This document shows positions 42,353 through 51,657 of a stretch of DNA of 64,000 bases, piece after piece. The stretch comes from Gammaproteobacteria bacterium UBA7310 (GTDB lineage: Bacteria > Pseudomonadota > Gammaproteobacteria > Pseudomonadales > Ketobacteraceae), in contig DKQK01000028.1 of the NCBI GenBank assembly GCA_002471665.1, positions 62,001 to 126,000 of the forward strand, read 5' to 3'. The notes under the pieces were generated by a model. That model was given only the letters and a program-made list of their open reading frames with translations. It ran no database searches and was not told the origin of the DNA. Within the stretch, counting starts at the first letter, position 1. Each line of letters opens with the position of its first letter. A program made the position numbers and the translations under genes.

Positions 42353-43687
42353 TCAAACGGATTCGAATTTGTAATCGGATTCGTTGGTGCGGTATTCCGC
42401 GGTGCCTTCGTTAGCCAGTTGGCGCAATATTTCCTCGGTGGCCCGTTGATCGATGCGGGCACGGCCACCGGGCACTTTCTTGAGCAGGCTGAGGGCACCA
42501 AAGCCGATGCCCAGGGGCGCAAACAGGGATGCAAAGGCCAGCGCATCGGAGCGTTTGCTGTGTACACCCATGGCCTCGGCGGTGCGCCTTCCCACCATTT
42601 TGGTGTACATGAAGCGCGTGGATTTCACATCCAGGGTGTGGAAGGTGCGGTCAAACCACCGTTTGCTGTTGCGGCGATAGGCATTGAGGGTGGCGGTATT
42701 CAGGTCACGGCCCCGCTCATCGTATTGATGGCGCAGAGTGGCCTGGCACAGATTCCAGGTTTCCACAATCTGTCTGGGGTCATTGCTGAGAAACTGATCG
42801 TGCATACCCAGCAGATAAGCCAGGTAGCGGGCCTGCTCCACGGCACAGGCCTCATATTCACTGAAGCGGCCAGCGTTTTTCAGGGCCCGCAACGACATCA
42901 GGTAATTAAACCCCAGGGCGGCGCCCATCTGGTCCACCTGGGGAATGGGGGTACCATACACACTGTAATCCCAGATCTTGGGCCGTCGCAGCAGGCTGGT
43001 GCGCACCATGGCGTGCATCACCCGTACCTTCACCGCCGATTGATAGGCTTCGCCACCACGGCGCAGGGCGCCCGGCAGGGTAGCCAGTTTGAATGTGCTG
43101 ATGGTCTCCTTCATGCGCTTGGCGGCGGATTCACTGGTGAGGGCGCCGGTGATTACCATGGGTAAACCCTGATAACCGTTCACATAGGTCATCATGAAGG
43201 CCACCCGTATGATGGCCTCGCCCACCAGGGCCGTCAGCAGGCGGCCGTTTTCCGAGGCTCTTTCAATGCGGGTCCAGTCCACCCAATCCGGCACGGTTTC
43301 CACCGAACGCATCAGGGCCACCAGCTCCGGGGGGGCATCGGCAACCCTGTCGATCCCCTCAGCGGCGGCCTTGTCCAGCATGGCCCGCGCCGTCTTGTAT
43401 CCCAACGTCGGAATAACAGCCGCAAACGCGTCCGCCAGCGGATCCCCCATCAGGGTCAGCTGGCGGAAAAACTCAACCTTTTCCGTATCGGCCAGCAGGG
43501 TTTGAATTCGTGGGTTATCCTTGATGATGCTGTTCTCCCCCAGTTGCGTGCGAAAGCGCTCCGGGGTGATGTCCAGGTCCAGTGCACCGTATACAGCGGG
43601 AGCGATGGATTTTTGCAGCTGGCTGACGTCTCGTGTACTGTAAGTCACTGTTTTCTCCGCAGGGAAGGGGTCGGCTTGGGAACTCAT
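42353..43687 (-). CDS. MpaB/Lcp-family (DUF2236) haem oxygenase-like protein
   Basis: The 444-residue protein has the DUF2236 core used by the rubber oxygenase Lcp and the mycophenolic-acid enzyme MpaB. The sequence KVRVMHAMVR (~240) contains the haem-binding His in its typical setting. YGTPIPQVDQMGAALGFNYL follows and the helical MHDQFL segment is typical. There is no signal peptide. The enzymes of the group oxidise large alkenes or esters with haem and O2. ATG 43687 is chosen; the longer frame from 43738 lacks a better site. It is divergent from the GST-like gene over a possible operator. The substrate is unknown. Confidence 0.82.
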   Translation of the reverse strand: MSSQADPFPAEKTVTYSTRDVSQLQKSIAPAVYGALDLDITPERFRTQLGENSIIKDNPRIQTLLADTEKVEFFRQLTLMGDPLADAFAAVIPTLGYKTARAMLDKAAAEGIDRVADAPPELVALMRSVETVPDWVDWTRIERASENGRLLTALVGEAIIRVAFMMTYVNGYQGLPMVITGALTSESAAKRMKETISTFKLATLPGALRRGGEAYQSAVKVRVMHAMVRTSLLRRPKIWDYSVYGTPIPQVDQMGAALGFNYLMSLRALKNAGRFSEYEACAVEQARYLAYLLGMHDQFLSNDPRQIVETWNLCQATLRHQYDERGRDLNTATLNAYRRNSKRWFDRTFHTLDVKSTRFMYTKMVGRRTAEAMGVHSKRSDALAFASLFAPLGIGFGALSLLKKVPGGRARIDQRATEEILRQLANEGTAEYRTNESDYKFESV

Positions 43688-43723
43688 TGGTTCCAGTGTA
43701 GCCAGAGCAGGGGGAGAACGACA

Positions 43724-43759
43724 TGACCGTTTGGTCAAGTGGGGCGAGCAATTTGGTCA
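43724..43759. promoter_or_regulatory. Dyad plus repeated half-site between the mpaB-like and GST-like genes
   Basis: TGACC-GTTT-GGTCA (43724-43737) is a perfect 5-bp dyad with a GTTT spacer like the TetR sites at 26326. TTTGGTCA repeats at 43730-43737 and 43752-43759, 22 bp apart, two helical turns. It fits a TetR-type operator for the divergent pair. Confidence 0.5.
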
Positions 43760-43786
43760 GTATGGACGCAGGACAGGGATACAATC

Positions 43787-44554
43787 ATGACGTACCGCCT
43801 AATCGGAATGCCACTGTCGGTGGCAACTCAGCGCGCTTTGTGGGCATTGGATTACGCAGAAGTGGCCTACCAGTTTGAAGAATACCTCCCCCAGATCAGC
43901 ACACCCTGGTTGCGTTTGCGCACCCGTCGCTGGCGCGGACCGATCTCGGTTCCGGTGCTGCTGGGGGAGGGTGGCCTGTGCCTGCTGGACTCCTGGGACA
44001 TCGCATTGCAGGTAAATCAGGATCAGCCGTTGGCCGGCTTGATCCCCACCCTGTGCCTGGACCAGGTGCAGGCCATGAATCAACTGAGCGAATCCATTTT
44101 CAATGCAGCGCGCATGCTGATGGTGAACCGGGCCCTGCAGGATAAAGACGCACTGCTGGAGGCGTTTCCCGATCTGTTTCCCCGGTGGAGCAGACGGCCT
44201 ATGTTGCCGGTGATGCGCCGTACCTTCGGTATGTTACTCAAGAAGTACGGTGAACCGGGGGTGTCGCTGGCGGAGTATCAGCAGCGCCTGGACGGCTTTA
44301 TGCTGCGGGTGCGTGAACAGCTGGATGGCAAGCCGTATTTACTGGACCGCGGGTTCTGTTATGCGGACATGACCGTCGTGGCCGCCATGGCGATGGTGAA
44401 ACCGGTCCCCAGAGCCGGCAGCCCGGCGCCCACTGCCTACGAGCGGGCCAACACCTGTGACGGGATCGTAACCCGGTATGAGGATGTGCTGGATTGGCGT
44501 GACGGTGTGGTGGCTCGGCATCGCCGGCGAACCTACCTGGGCAATCCGGTTTAG
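43787..44554 (+). CDS. Glutathione S-transferase-like protein
   Basis: The 255-residue protein has the GST N-terminal thioredoxin fold (YRLIGMPLSVATQRALWALDYAEVAYQFEEY) with SVPVLLGEGGLCLLDSWDIALQ carrying the cis-Pro and acidic turn. The helical C-domain includes LDGFMLRVREQLDGKPYLLDRGFCYADMTVVAAMAM, where YADM is typical. It probably conjugates or binds glutathione; the N-terminal catalytic residue is not certain. ATG 43787 is preceded by AGGGAT. It diverges from the MpaB/Lcp-like gene and overlaps the convergent cyclase gene by 4 bases. Confidence 0.8.
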   Translation: MTYRLIGMPLSVATQRALWALDYAEVAYQFEEYLPQISTPWLRLRTRRWRGPISVPVLLGEGGLCLLDSWDIALQVNQDQPLAGLIPTLCLDQVQAMNQLSESIFNAARMLMVNRALQDKDALLEAFPDLFPRWSRRPMLPVMRRTFGMLLKKYGEPGVSLAEYQQRLDGFMLRVREQLDGKPYLLDRGFCYADMTVVAAMAMVKPVPRAGSPAPTAYERANTCDGIVTRYEDVLDWRDGVVARHRRRTYLGNPV

Positions 44555-46446
44555 AGTGCTTGCTGGGCGACCCCGGATTCCCGTGTGCCCGCTTCCACCC
44601 GATTGCGGCCCCGGGATTTGGCCCGGTACAACAGATCGTCTGCCTTGCGCAGTAACGATTCATGCTCATCCCGTGCCGAGGGTATTTCGCTGGCCACGCC
44701 CACGCTGATGGTGATTGCCGTGCTGTGCTCACCGTAGCGGATTTCCGTATGATCAAAGGACTGACGAATTTTTTCCGCCACCACCAAGGCGCCCTGCAGA
44801 TCGGTATTGGGCAGAACAATGACAAACTCTTCGCCGCCGTAACGCACAGCAATATCCGGCGGACGCCGAATACAGGCCGTAAGAAGCTGGCCCGCTTGCA
44901 CCAGGCAGTGATCACCAAAGTGGTGGCCATACGTGTCATTCAGCTGCTTGAAATAATCGATATCGATCATCAGTACCGCCAGCGAGGTTTTCTCCCGAAA
45001 CGCCCGCCGGTACTCATTGGCCAGGGCTTCATTCAGATAGCGGCGGTTGCGTAACCCGGTGAGTTCATCGTGGGTGTTGATGTCGCGCAGCAGTTGATTG
45101 GCCTGCTCCAGTTCCTGGGTGCGTTGGGTCACCAGTACATCCAGATCCTGATTCAGTTTGATCTGGGCATCCAGCAGCGCGCTTTGCGCTCTGGCAGACT
45201 CCTGTTGCGCCTGCTCCCGCAAACGACGCTCGTTGTTCACCAGGTCTGCGAGGCCGATGGAAAACAGGATCAGTTCAAATGCGGAACACCATTTCATCAC
45301 CACCGGTGCAATATGGTAGAGGGGAATAATTTTCTGCGAGGTGAGCGCGGTAAACAGCACACTGACAATCACCGCGCCCTGGCCCAGGGAATAATAGACG
45401 GCGGGGCGATAACCCTGCATCAACCGAATTACCGCAGCCACGATCAGCAAGACAGCGGATAACACCGTAATGCCCGCGGTGAGCTTGGCCGACAGGGTAA
45501 TCGGCATAAAAAACAGCAGCACCAGAAACACCAGACAAATTGCAATCAGGAATTGAAACAGACGGTGGAAAACCGGCAGGCTGTCCCGGGTTTTCAGATA
45601 CTCCATGCCGAACAGAATCACCAGAATACCTGAGGTGAAACTGAAGAAGTAAACCGTGATTTGTTGAAAGAAGAGACTCTCCGGCCAGAAGCGAAAGGTA
45701 AGCCCGTTGATGCTGGTGTTGAACAGCATGATACTGAACACCATCAGCACGTACAGGCCATAAACCCGGTTGCGAATACCCAGCCATAAAAACAGATTGT
45801 AGATACCCAGGCCAATGGTGATGCCCACATAAATGCCGTCCAGCGTGTCCAGGGTAAAGCGTGCGTCAATAAAAGCCTGTTCGGTCTGTAGGGTGATGGG
45901 AATCAGTAATGAACTGCTGGAGAAAACGCGAATGTAGATATCGCCGGTCTCGCCGGGCTGCAGGGCTAAGGGAAACACATAGGTGTTGAGGCTAAAATAG
46001 CGCTGATCAAACAGGTAGATATCGCCACTGACCATGGTCTGGGTACCGCTGTCACGAATATGGAAAAACTCCACGTTGTCCAGGAGCGGGTAATCCACGG
46101 TCAGATAAAAACGATCTTCGCGGTTATTTGCGGTATGCTCCAGCAGCCCGTTGTGTACCTGGAAATGCAGCCAGTAGGCACTGTCACTGTAACCCAACTG
46201 CAGGGGGGCGTCTGCCACCGGCTGGAACCGGCCCTGGGCCAGTGCGGCTTTGGCACCCTCCAGATCCAGTGCCGAGTCGGGATCCTCCAGCAGCACCATC
46301 TGCTGTGACAGGTTCAGGCTCATGTGGTGCTGATTCATGACCACGGGCTCTGCCGCCGCCGGGTTGAGGCAGCACAGCACAACGGCTGCCAGCAGCAGCC
46401 TGGATAAACTGTGAAGCGAGCATGCTCGCTGAAAGCGCCAGTGCAT
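44551..46446 (-). CDS. 7TM-DISM sensor diguanylate cyclase (GGEEF)
   Basis: The 631-residue protein has a signal peptide (LLLAAVVLCCLNPAAA), a DISMED2 periplasmic domain (~40-195), seven membrane helices (~205-405), a coiled coil (~410-465) and a GGDEF domain (~470-631). GGEEF is at ~534 with a canonical RPPD I-site before it. It is a paralogue of the gene at 940, with similar architecture and NRR(Y)L motifs, but that gene has an altered I-site. It makes cyclic di-GMP in response to a periplasmic ligand, probably a carbohydrate or similar compound by family analogy. Confidence 0.93.
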   Translation of the reverse strand: MHWRFQRACSLHSLSRLLLAAVVLCCLNPAAAEPVVMNQHHMSLNLSQQMVLLEDPDSALDLEGAKAALAQGRFQPVADAPLQLGYSDSAYWLHFQVHNGLLEHTANNREDRFYLTVDYPLLDNVEFFHIRDSGTQTMVSGDIYLFDQRYFSLNTYVFPLALQPGETGDIYIRVFSSSSLLIPITLQTEQAFIDARFTLDTLDGIYVGITIGLGIYNLFLWLGIRNRVYGLYVLMVFSIMLFNTSINGLTFRFWPESLFFQQITVYFFSFTSGILVILFGMEYLKTRDSLPVFHRLFQFLIAICLVFLVLLFFMPITLSAKLTAGITVLSAVLLIVAAVIRLMQGYRPAVYYSLGQGAVIVSVLFTALTSQKIIPLYHIAPVVMKWCSAFELILFSIGLADLVNNERRLREQAQQESARAQSALLDAQIKLNQDLDVLVTQRTQELEQANQLLRDINTHDELTGLRNRRYLNEALANEYRRAFREKTSLAVLMIDIDYFKQLNDTYGHHFGDHCLVQAGQLLTACIRRPPDIAVRYGGEEFVIVLPNTDLQGALVVAEKIRQSFDHTEIRYGEHSTAITISVGVASEIPSARDEHESLLRKADDLLYRAKSRGRNRVEAGTRESGVAQQAL

Positions 46447-46546
46447 GATGGTGGTTCGCAGTCAGAAGGTTAGGCGAAACAAATTGTGATTCTTGTTTCA
46501 GCAGTATAGACGAGATTTGTAGCAGTCAGCGTGAGAGGTCAGATTG

Positions 46547-47011
46547 ATGTCCAAAGGTAACTCCGTCCTGGAAATGTGGCAAAAAGTAGCCCCCATCCCC
46601 GGGGGTAAGTTTCTGTTTTCCCAAGTGGTTTCCCGCAAGGCACCGTATTTCAAGACAGCCGGAGCCAGCATAGAGGAACTGCGCCCCAATTATGCCCGCG
46701 CCACCATGAAAAAGCGCAAGGCCGTGCAGAACCACATCGGTACCGTGCACGTGATTGCCATCTGTAATCTACTGGAGATGGCCATGGGGGTGTGCGCGGA
46801 AGCCTCGATTCCCAAGCATCTGCGCTGGATTCCCAAGGGCATGCGGGTGGACTACACCGCCAAGGCCGACACCGACATTACCGGTACCGCGGAGATCAAC
46901 CCTGAGGATTGGAAACCCGGCGATCTGGATGTAACCGTGACCGCCTGCACCACCGATGGCACCCCGGTAGTGGTGGGGGTCATTAAGCTGTGGATCAGTG
47001 AAAAGAAATAA
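46547..47011 (+). CDS. Hotdog-fold protein (DUF4442-like)
   Basis: The 154-residue protein follows the hotdog thioesterase-like pattern: FKTAGASIEELRPNYARATMKKRKAVQNHIGTVHVIAICNLLEMAMG contains the long central helix (Asn and His in NHIGTVH where the active site lies). It ends with WKPGDLDVTVTACTTDGTPVVVGVIKLW as the beta sheet. The DUF4442 family acts on acyl-CoA or acyl carriers by analogy, but it is not proven. The start is ATG 46547 with GAGAGG upstream. It precedes the kinase operon with about 90 bases between; there is no clear link. Confidence 0.8.
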   Translation: MSKGNSVLEMWQKVAPIPGGKFLFSQVVSRKAPYFKTAGASIEELRPNYARATMKKRKAVQNHIGTVHVIAICNLLEMAMGVCAEASIPKHLRWIPKGMRVDYTAKADTDITGTAEINPEDWKPGDLDVTVTACTTDGTPVVVGVIKLWISEKK

Positions 47012-47104
47012 CCCCTAACGTGCTTAAGGCGTATTTGCGGTGTAATCCACAAATTACCTTCATGGCCGGGGATGAATCCGCCGAATACCGGCTATAGTGT
47101 AACT

Positions 47105-49549
47105 ATGTCGTTATTAAACAAGTGGCTACAGAGCCTGATCAGCCTCCGGGGTTTGCTCTTGATCAGCGCGATACTGTTGCTCTCAGGATTCATCAGGCCC
47201 GATACCGCATTGGTGCTGGAACGCTGGTATTACCAGTTGGGACAGCGCCTGTCCTCCCCTGCACCGGTTGCCACCGACATTGCCCTTATTGAACTGGAGC
47301 AGGAAGATCTGCTGCAGTTGCAGCGCGATCCCGGTCAGTCCGAACTGTTACCATTATTGCTGCAGGAAGATGCTCTGGTGGCGCTGGTGCTGGACCGGCC
47401 ATTGCGGGAACAGGAAGTGGCGGCCGAACGGTTGCTGGACTGGCTGGAAAAATCCGCCACCGCCCCGGAAACGGTGCAGGCCTGGCGGCGGCAGAACCAA
47501 CGCTTCACCGAACTGCAGCAGCGTTTGCAAGAGGGCAGTATTTTACTGGGATTAACCGATTCCGGCGTATCCGCATTCCCTGAACAGGCCTACCCCGTAG
47601 TCGAGCTGGAGCGCCTGCCCTGGGGGGCTCTTAACTGGCTGCCCAACACGGTGGTGCAGTCATTGCGGGATGGGTTGCAACAGCGCAACAGCCTGCAGGC
47701 AGCTACCTGGCCGGTGGACCCGCGCTTGCAGGGGCCGGCTTACCGGGCGTTGGATACGGCACCCGCCGATGGGCCAAGGCAACTGATCTGGGAGCAGGAA
47801 TCCCAACTGCATCCGGATCTGGCACTGGCGCTGTATCTGCGTCAGCTGGCCCGCAACCTCAATATCGATGAAGAACCCACCATTACCGCGGGCCTCGATT
47901 ACCGCATTGAGATGGCCCATGTCAGTCAGCCCATCAGCCGTCAGGGCCGGGTCTGGATACCGGCCCTGAATGCCGGGCAACTTTCCCGTTACCGTCAGGC
48001 AGAAGCCCTGGCACAAGCGCCTGCAGAACGTCTCTGGATACTGGCCAGCGATCCCGGTTTGGGAGCCGCGCTGGCGTCTACGGTGGTGGCCCTGCAGACC
48101 CGGCAGGTGTTGGTGCAACCCGCCTGGCGTCACTGGCTGATTGCCGCGCTGACGCTGTTGGGGGTGGTGTATTTATTGTGGGTGCAGCCTGCGTTCCGTA
48201 CCTCCATGGCCATCATGATGGGGGCGTTTTTTGTGGTGACCGGCAGCGTGGTGCAGGTGGCCTGGCAACTCAGCTATCAGCAGATCCTGCCCCTGCCGCT
48301 GATCATGCTGTGGTTTACCGCAGGCAGCTTATTGATGCTGTTCTGGAAACAACGTCAGCGCCAGTGGCAGCAACTGCAATGGGAGCACCACAACATCAGT
48401 TATCAACTGGCGCAGCAGTGGTATCAGCAGGGCCGGCTGGATGAAGCGCTGGCGGCATTACGCCCCTGTCGCTCCACTGCCGCCGTACTTACCCTGCTGT
48501 ATGACATTGCCGTGCAGCAGGAGCGTAAGCGTCAGTACCAGGAAGCCGCCCGCACTTACCAGTTGGTGGTGGACCGCAAACCCAAATTCAAGGATGCCCG
48601 CAAACGCACTCAGGCATTGCAACAGTTGTCAGAACCTGCCCAGGTGGTGTCGGACTTCTCAGCCACCCACAGCCTGGTATTGCCATCCCAGGAAGTGAAC
48701 AAACCGGTTCTGGGCCGCTACGAAGTGGAGCGGGAACTGGGCCGCGGTGCCATGGGTGTGGTGTACCTGGGGCTGGATCCTAAAATCGCTCGCCGGGTGG
48801 CCATTAAGACCCTCAACTATCGTGAGTTTGACACGGCCCAACTTAATGTTATCAAAGAGCGCTTCTTTCGCGAGGCGGAAGCGGCAGGGCGCCTCAATCA
48901 TCCCAATATTGTCACCGTGTACGATGTGGGCGAAGAAGCCGATCTGGCCTTCATCGCCATGGATTATGTGGAAGGCAAATCCCTGGATCGCTGTGTTTCG
49001 GAAACCGCTTTGCTGCCCATTCAGGAGGTGTATGAAATCATCATCGCCGTGGCGGATGCCTTGGCCTATGCCCATCAGCAGAACATCGTGCACCGGGACA
49101 TCAAACCCGGCAATATCATGTATGACCAGAATAGCGGACAGGTAAAAGTGGCGGATTTTGGCATCGCCCGCATTGTCGATGATTCCAAGACCAAAACCGG
49201 AGACATGCTGGGCAGCCCCGTTTATATGTCGCCGGAGCAATTAAAGGGCACCCGGGTTTCCGGGGCCAGCGATATCTACAGTTTGGGGGTGACGTTTTAT
49301 CAGCTGCTTACCGGTGTGTTGCCTTTCAGCGGCGACAGCATCGCCAATCTGGCCTACCAGATACTGAATAAAAAGTACGTCAGTGTGCGTGAGTTGAGGC
49401 CGGAGCTGTCCGCCGGTGTGGTACGGGTGGTGAATAAGGCCCTACAGAAAGAGCCCTCAAAACGCTACCACAGTGCGGTTGAAATGGCGGATGCGGTGCG
49501 GAGTTTGCTGAATCGTGAATGTCGCCGTGATAACCGGAAGGCAAGTTGA
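47105..49549 (+). CDS. CHASE2-domain Ser/Thr protein kinase
   Basis: The 814-residue protein has an N-terminal membrane helix and a CHASE2 periplasmic sensor (~30-330). Three membrane helices (~345-425), a TPR-like linker (YQQGRLDEALAAL, RQYQEAARTYQLVVDRKP) and a Ser/Thr kinase domain (~535-800) follow. Kinase motifs are intact: GRGAMGVV (~546), AIKTL, HRDIKPGN (~664), DFG (~685) and SPEQLKG. It would phosphorylate proteins, including the FHA protein nearby, in response to a periplasmic signal. An upstream ATG at 47072 is possible; neither start has a good ribosome site. Its stop overlaps the phosphatase start (TGATG), so an operon is evident. Confidence 0.93.
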   Translation: MSLLNKWLQSLISLRGLLLISAILLLSGFIRPDTALVLERWYYQLGQRLSSPAPVATDIALIELEQEDLLQLQRDPGQSELLPLLLQEDALVALVLDRPLREQEVAAERLLDWLEKSATAPETVQAWRRQNQRFTELQQRLQEGSILLGLTDSGVSAFPEQAYPVVELERLPWGALNWLPNTVVQSLRDGLQQRNSLQAATWPVDPRLQGPAYRALDTAPADGPRQLIWEQESQLHPDLALALYLRQLARNLNIDEEPTITAGLDYRIEMAHVSQPISRQGRVWIPALNAGQLSRYRQAEALAQAPAERLWILASDPGLGAALASTVVALQTRQVLVQPAWRHWLIAALTLLGVVYLLWVQPAFRTSMAIMMGAFFVVTGSVVQVAWQLSYQQILPLPLIMLWFTAGSLLMLFWKQRQRQWQQLQWEHHNISYQLAQQWYQQGRLDEALAALRPCRSTAAVLTLLYDIAVQQERKRQYQEAARTYQLVVDRKPKFKDARKRTQALQQLSEPAQVVSDFSATHSLVLPSQEVNKPVLGRYEVERELGRGAMGVVYLGLDPKIARRVAIKTLNYREFDTAQLNVIKERFFREAEAAGRLNHPNIVTVYDVGEEADLAFIAMDYVEGKSLDRCVSETALLPIQEVYEIIIAVADALAYAHQQNIVHRDIKPGNIMYDQNSGQVKVADFGIARIVDDSKTKTGDMLGSPVYMSPEQLKGTRVSGASDIYSLGVTFYQLLTGVLPFSGDSIANLAYQILNKKYVSVRELRPELSAGVVRVVNKALQKEPSKRYHSAVEMADAVRSLLNRECRRDNRKAS

Positions 49550-50340
49550 TGGATATCTTTGGTGTCACGGATATAGGCTGCGTGCGCAAGCGCAATGAAG
49601 ACGCCATTCACTGGCAGGCATTGCCCGGTGAAGGTCGCTACCTGGCGGTGCTGGCGGACGGCATGGGTGGATACGGTGGCGGTGCCCTGGCCAGTAAACT
49701 GGCGGTGGAGTATTTCACCAAATGCGTCCTGTCATCATTGGAGTTTCTCACCGAGTACAGCAATGAAAATATGCTGCGTATCCTGTCGGATGCCGGGTCG
49801 TTGGCCAATAATGCGGTACGTCAGGAGCGCGCCAACCACCCGGATTACCAGAAAATGGGCACCACCTTGATTGCCATGCTGGTGATGGATGAAGAATACT
49901 GGCTGATGCATGCCGGTGATTCCCGTTGCTATTGTGCCAGTGGTGATGGCCTGCAACCCATGACCCGGGATCACAGCCTGGTGCAGGAATTACTGGATAA
50001 AGGCAGCATCTCCGAAAAGGAGGCCGAGCGGGCACCGTTCCGCAATATGCTGACACGGGCCATAGGGCCGGATAACCGGGTGCAGTTTTCGTTTGCCAAA
50101 CACCATTTTCAGCCCGATGAATCCTGGTTGCTGTGCTCGGACGGATTGTATAACACGCTGCCTGGTGCCGTGATCGATCATTGGATGCATTCCGGGTTGT
50201 CAGCGCAGGAAACCGCGGCGGCGTTGGTTCGGGAAAGCGTTCGTCATAATGCACAGGACAACGTCTCTGTGATCGTACTAAAACAAGATGCCACAAGCAG
50301 GAGTAAACAATATGGCCATATTAGCGCAACTGGTCGATGA
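49549..50340 (+). CDS. PP2C-family Ser/Thr protein phosphatase
   Basis: The 263-residue cytosolic phosphatase has the PPM motifs: DIGCVRKRNEDA (metal Asp and Arg), VLADGMGGYGGG, MGTTLIAMLV, HAGDSRCY, RDHSLV and LLCSDGLYN, with the C-terminal QDNVSVIVL. All the metal-binding Asp residues are present. It should reverse phosphorylation by the kinase encoded immediately upstream, with which it shares one base. The start is ATG 49549. It is the second gene of the kinase-phosphatase-FHA operon. Confidence 0.95.
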   Translation: MDIFGVTDIGCVRKRNEDAIHWQALPGEGRYLAVLADGMGGYGGGALASKLAVEYFTKCVLSSLEFLTEYSNENMLRILSDAGSLANNAVRQERANHPDYQKMGTTLIAMLVMDEEYWLMHAGDSRCYCASGDGLQPMTRDHSLVQELLDKGSISEKEAERAPFRNMLTRAIGPDNRVQFSFAKHHFQPDESWLLCSDGLYNTLPGAVIDHWMHSGLSAQETAAALVRESVRHNAQDNVSVIVLKQDATSRSKQYGHISATGR

Positions 50341-50662
50341 TGTGGTGGTCAGTAAATTTGATCTGAAGCCAGGGCAGCTGACCATCGGCCGTCATCCGGA
50401 TAACGATGTCATGATTGATGATATTTCCGTGAGTGGTCATCATGCGGTGATCGAAGTGGTGTCCAGTAAATACCTGGATGGCGCGCTGGAGTTTTTTATT
50501 GTGGACAAAGGCAGTAAGAACGGCACTTTCATCAATGAACAAAGCGTTAATGAGCGTGAACGGTTGGTGGACGGTGATGTGGTGCGCCTGGCCTGGAATA
50601 AATTCAAGCTCATAGATGATGGCGGTAACCAGTTGGCCAGTACCGCCCATGTGCTGCAATAA
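50312..50662 (+). CDS. FHA domain protein
   Basis: The 116-residue protein is a single forkhead-associated domain that binds phosphothreonine. Family signatures are present: IGRHPDNDVMIDD, SVSGHHAVIE (Ser/His contact), KGSKNGTFINEQSVN, then LVDGDVVRLAW. It lacks any other domain. The start is ATG 50312 with AGGAG upstream; the frame overlaps the phosphatase end by 29 bases. It is probably a reader or substrate of the kinase encoded by the same operon. No secretion system gene is nearby, so a T6SS role is not supported. Confidence 0.93.
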   Translation: MAILAQLVDDVVVSKFDLKPGQLTIGRHPDNDVMIDDISVSGHHAVIEVVSSKYLDGALEFFIVDKGSKNGTFINEQSVNERERLVDGDVVRLAWNKFKLIDDGGNQLASTAHVLQ

Positions 50663-50766
50663 ATGACAGAAAAACTGCAGACAATTAGTAGACCCTCACT
50701 CTGAATCCTGTACGTGGGCCTGGCTTGGAGATACCCTGAGCGTATTTCCAATGCGGGGCTGAAAGC

Positions 50767-51654
50767 ATGAATATCGTGATTACCGGTGCCTCTGGGTTGA
50801 TCGGCACCGCCCTCTCCAGCGCGTTGCGGGCTGATGGCCACCAGGTGTACGGGATGCCGCGCAGCCCGTCATCGGATGCCCCTTTCCACTGGTGGCCCCC
50901 AGCCGGCCATATCCACTTTGATGACTCGATTCCGGTTGATGTAGTGATTAACCTGGCCGGTGCGGGCATAGCCGACCGGCGCTGGAATGAGCGACGCAAA
51001 CAGGAGATCAGGGACAGCCGGGTTATTAGCACGGAGTTGCTGGCTAAAACGCTGTCCCGCCTGCCCCATCGACCCGGGTTGTTTATTTCCGGCTCCGCCA
51101 TCGGCTTTTACGGCGATACAGGTGCCGAGCAGGTGGATGAGATGAACGAGGCCGGTTCTGACTTTCTGGCGGAGGTGTCTTACGCCTGGGAGCAAGCCGC
51201 GAAACCGGCGCTGGACGCGGGCATCCGCACGGTACTCATCCGTACCGGCATTGTGCTCAGTGACCGGGGCGGTGCCCTGCAGAAAATGCTGCTGCCCTTC
51301 AAGTTAGGCGTGGGTGGCGTGGTGGGAAGTGGTCAGCAGTATATGAGCTGGGTCAGTTTGCGGGATGTGGTGGCCATGATCCGTTTTTTGATGGCCCACG
51401 AAGAGTTAAGTGGCCCGGTGAATCTGGTGGCGCCCACGGCAGTCACCAACCGGGAATTTACCCGCACTCTGGGGAGCGCGCTCAAGCGCCCTGCGCTGCT
51501 CCCCATGCCTGCTTTTGCGGCCCGGCTGGCGTTTGGTGAGATGGCCGACCAGCTTCTGCTTTCCAGCATACGTGTGTACCCATACCTGTTACAACAAGCC
51601 GGTTATCGGTTTCAGGACGGGGATTTGGAAACAGCGCTTGCAAACATTATTTAA
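50767..51654 (+). CDS. TIGR01777-type NAD-dependent epimerase/dehydratase
   Basis: The 295-residue SDR-family protein has the NAD(P)-binding ITGASGLIGTAL at its start, INLAGAGIADRRW and the LFISGSAIGFYGDTG motif. The late VNLVAPTAVTNREFTRTLG and the C-terminal DUF1731-like helical part (LPMPAFAARLAFGEMADQLLLSSIRVYP) fit the YfcH/SulA-like subgroup, whose reaction is unknown. It is transcribed after a 104-base gap from the FHA gene and probably has its own promoter. Confidence 0.93.
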   Translation: MNIVITGASGLIGTALSSALRADGHQVYGMPRSPSSDAPFHWWPPAGHIHFDDSIPVDVVINLAGAGIADRRWNERRKQEIRDSRVISTELLAKTLSRLPHRPGLFISGSAIGFYGDTGAEQVDEMNEAGSDFLAEVSYAWEQAAKPALDAGIRTVLIRTGIVLSDRGGALQKMLLPFKLGVGGVVGSGQQYMSWVSLRDVVAMIRFLMAHEELSGPVNLVAPTAVTNREFTRTLGSALKRPALLPMPAFAARLAFGEMADQLLLSSIRVYPYLLQQAGYRFQDGDLETALANII

Positions 51655-51657
51655 ACG

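Noticed and set aside
50312..50662. FHA protein as a sign of type VI secretion
   Set aside because: No tss, hcp or vgrG gene is in the window; the kinase/phosphatase coupling explains the FHA domain.
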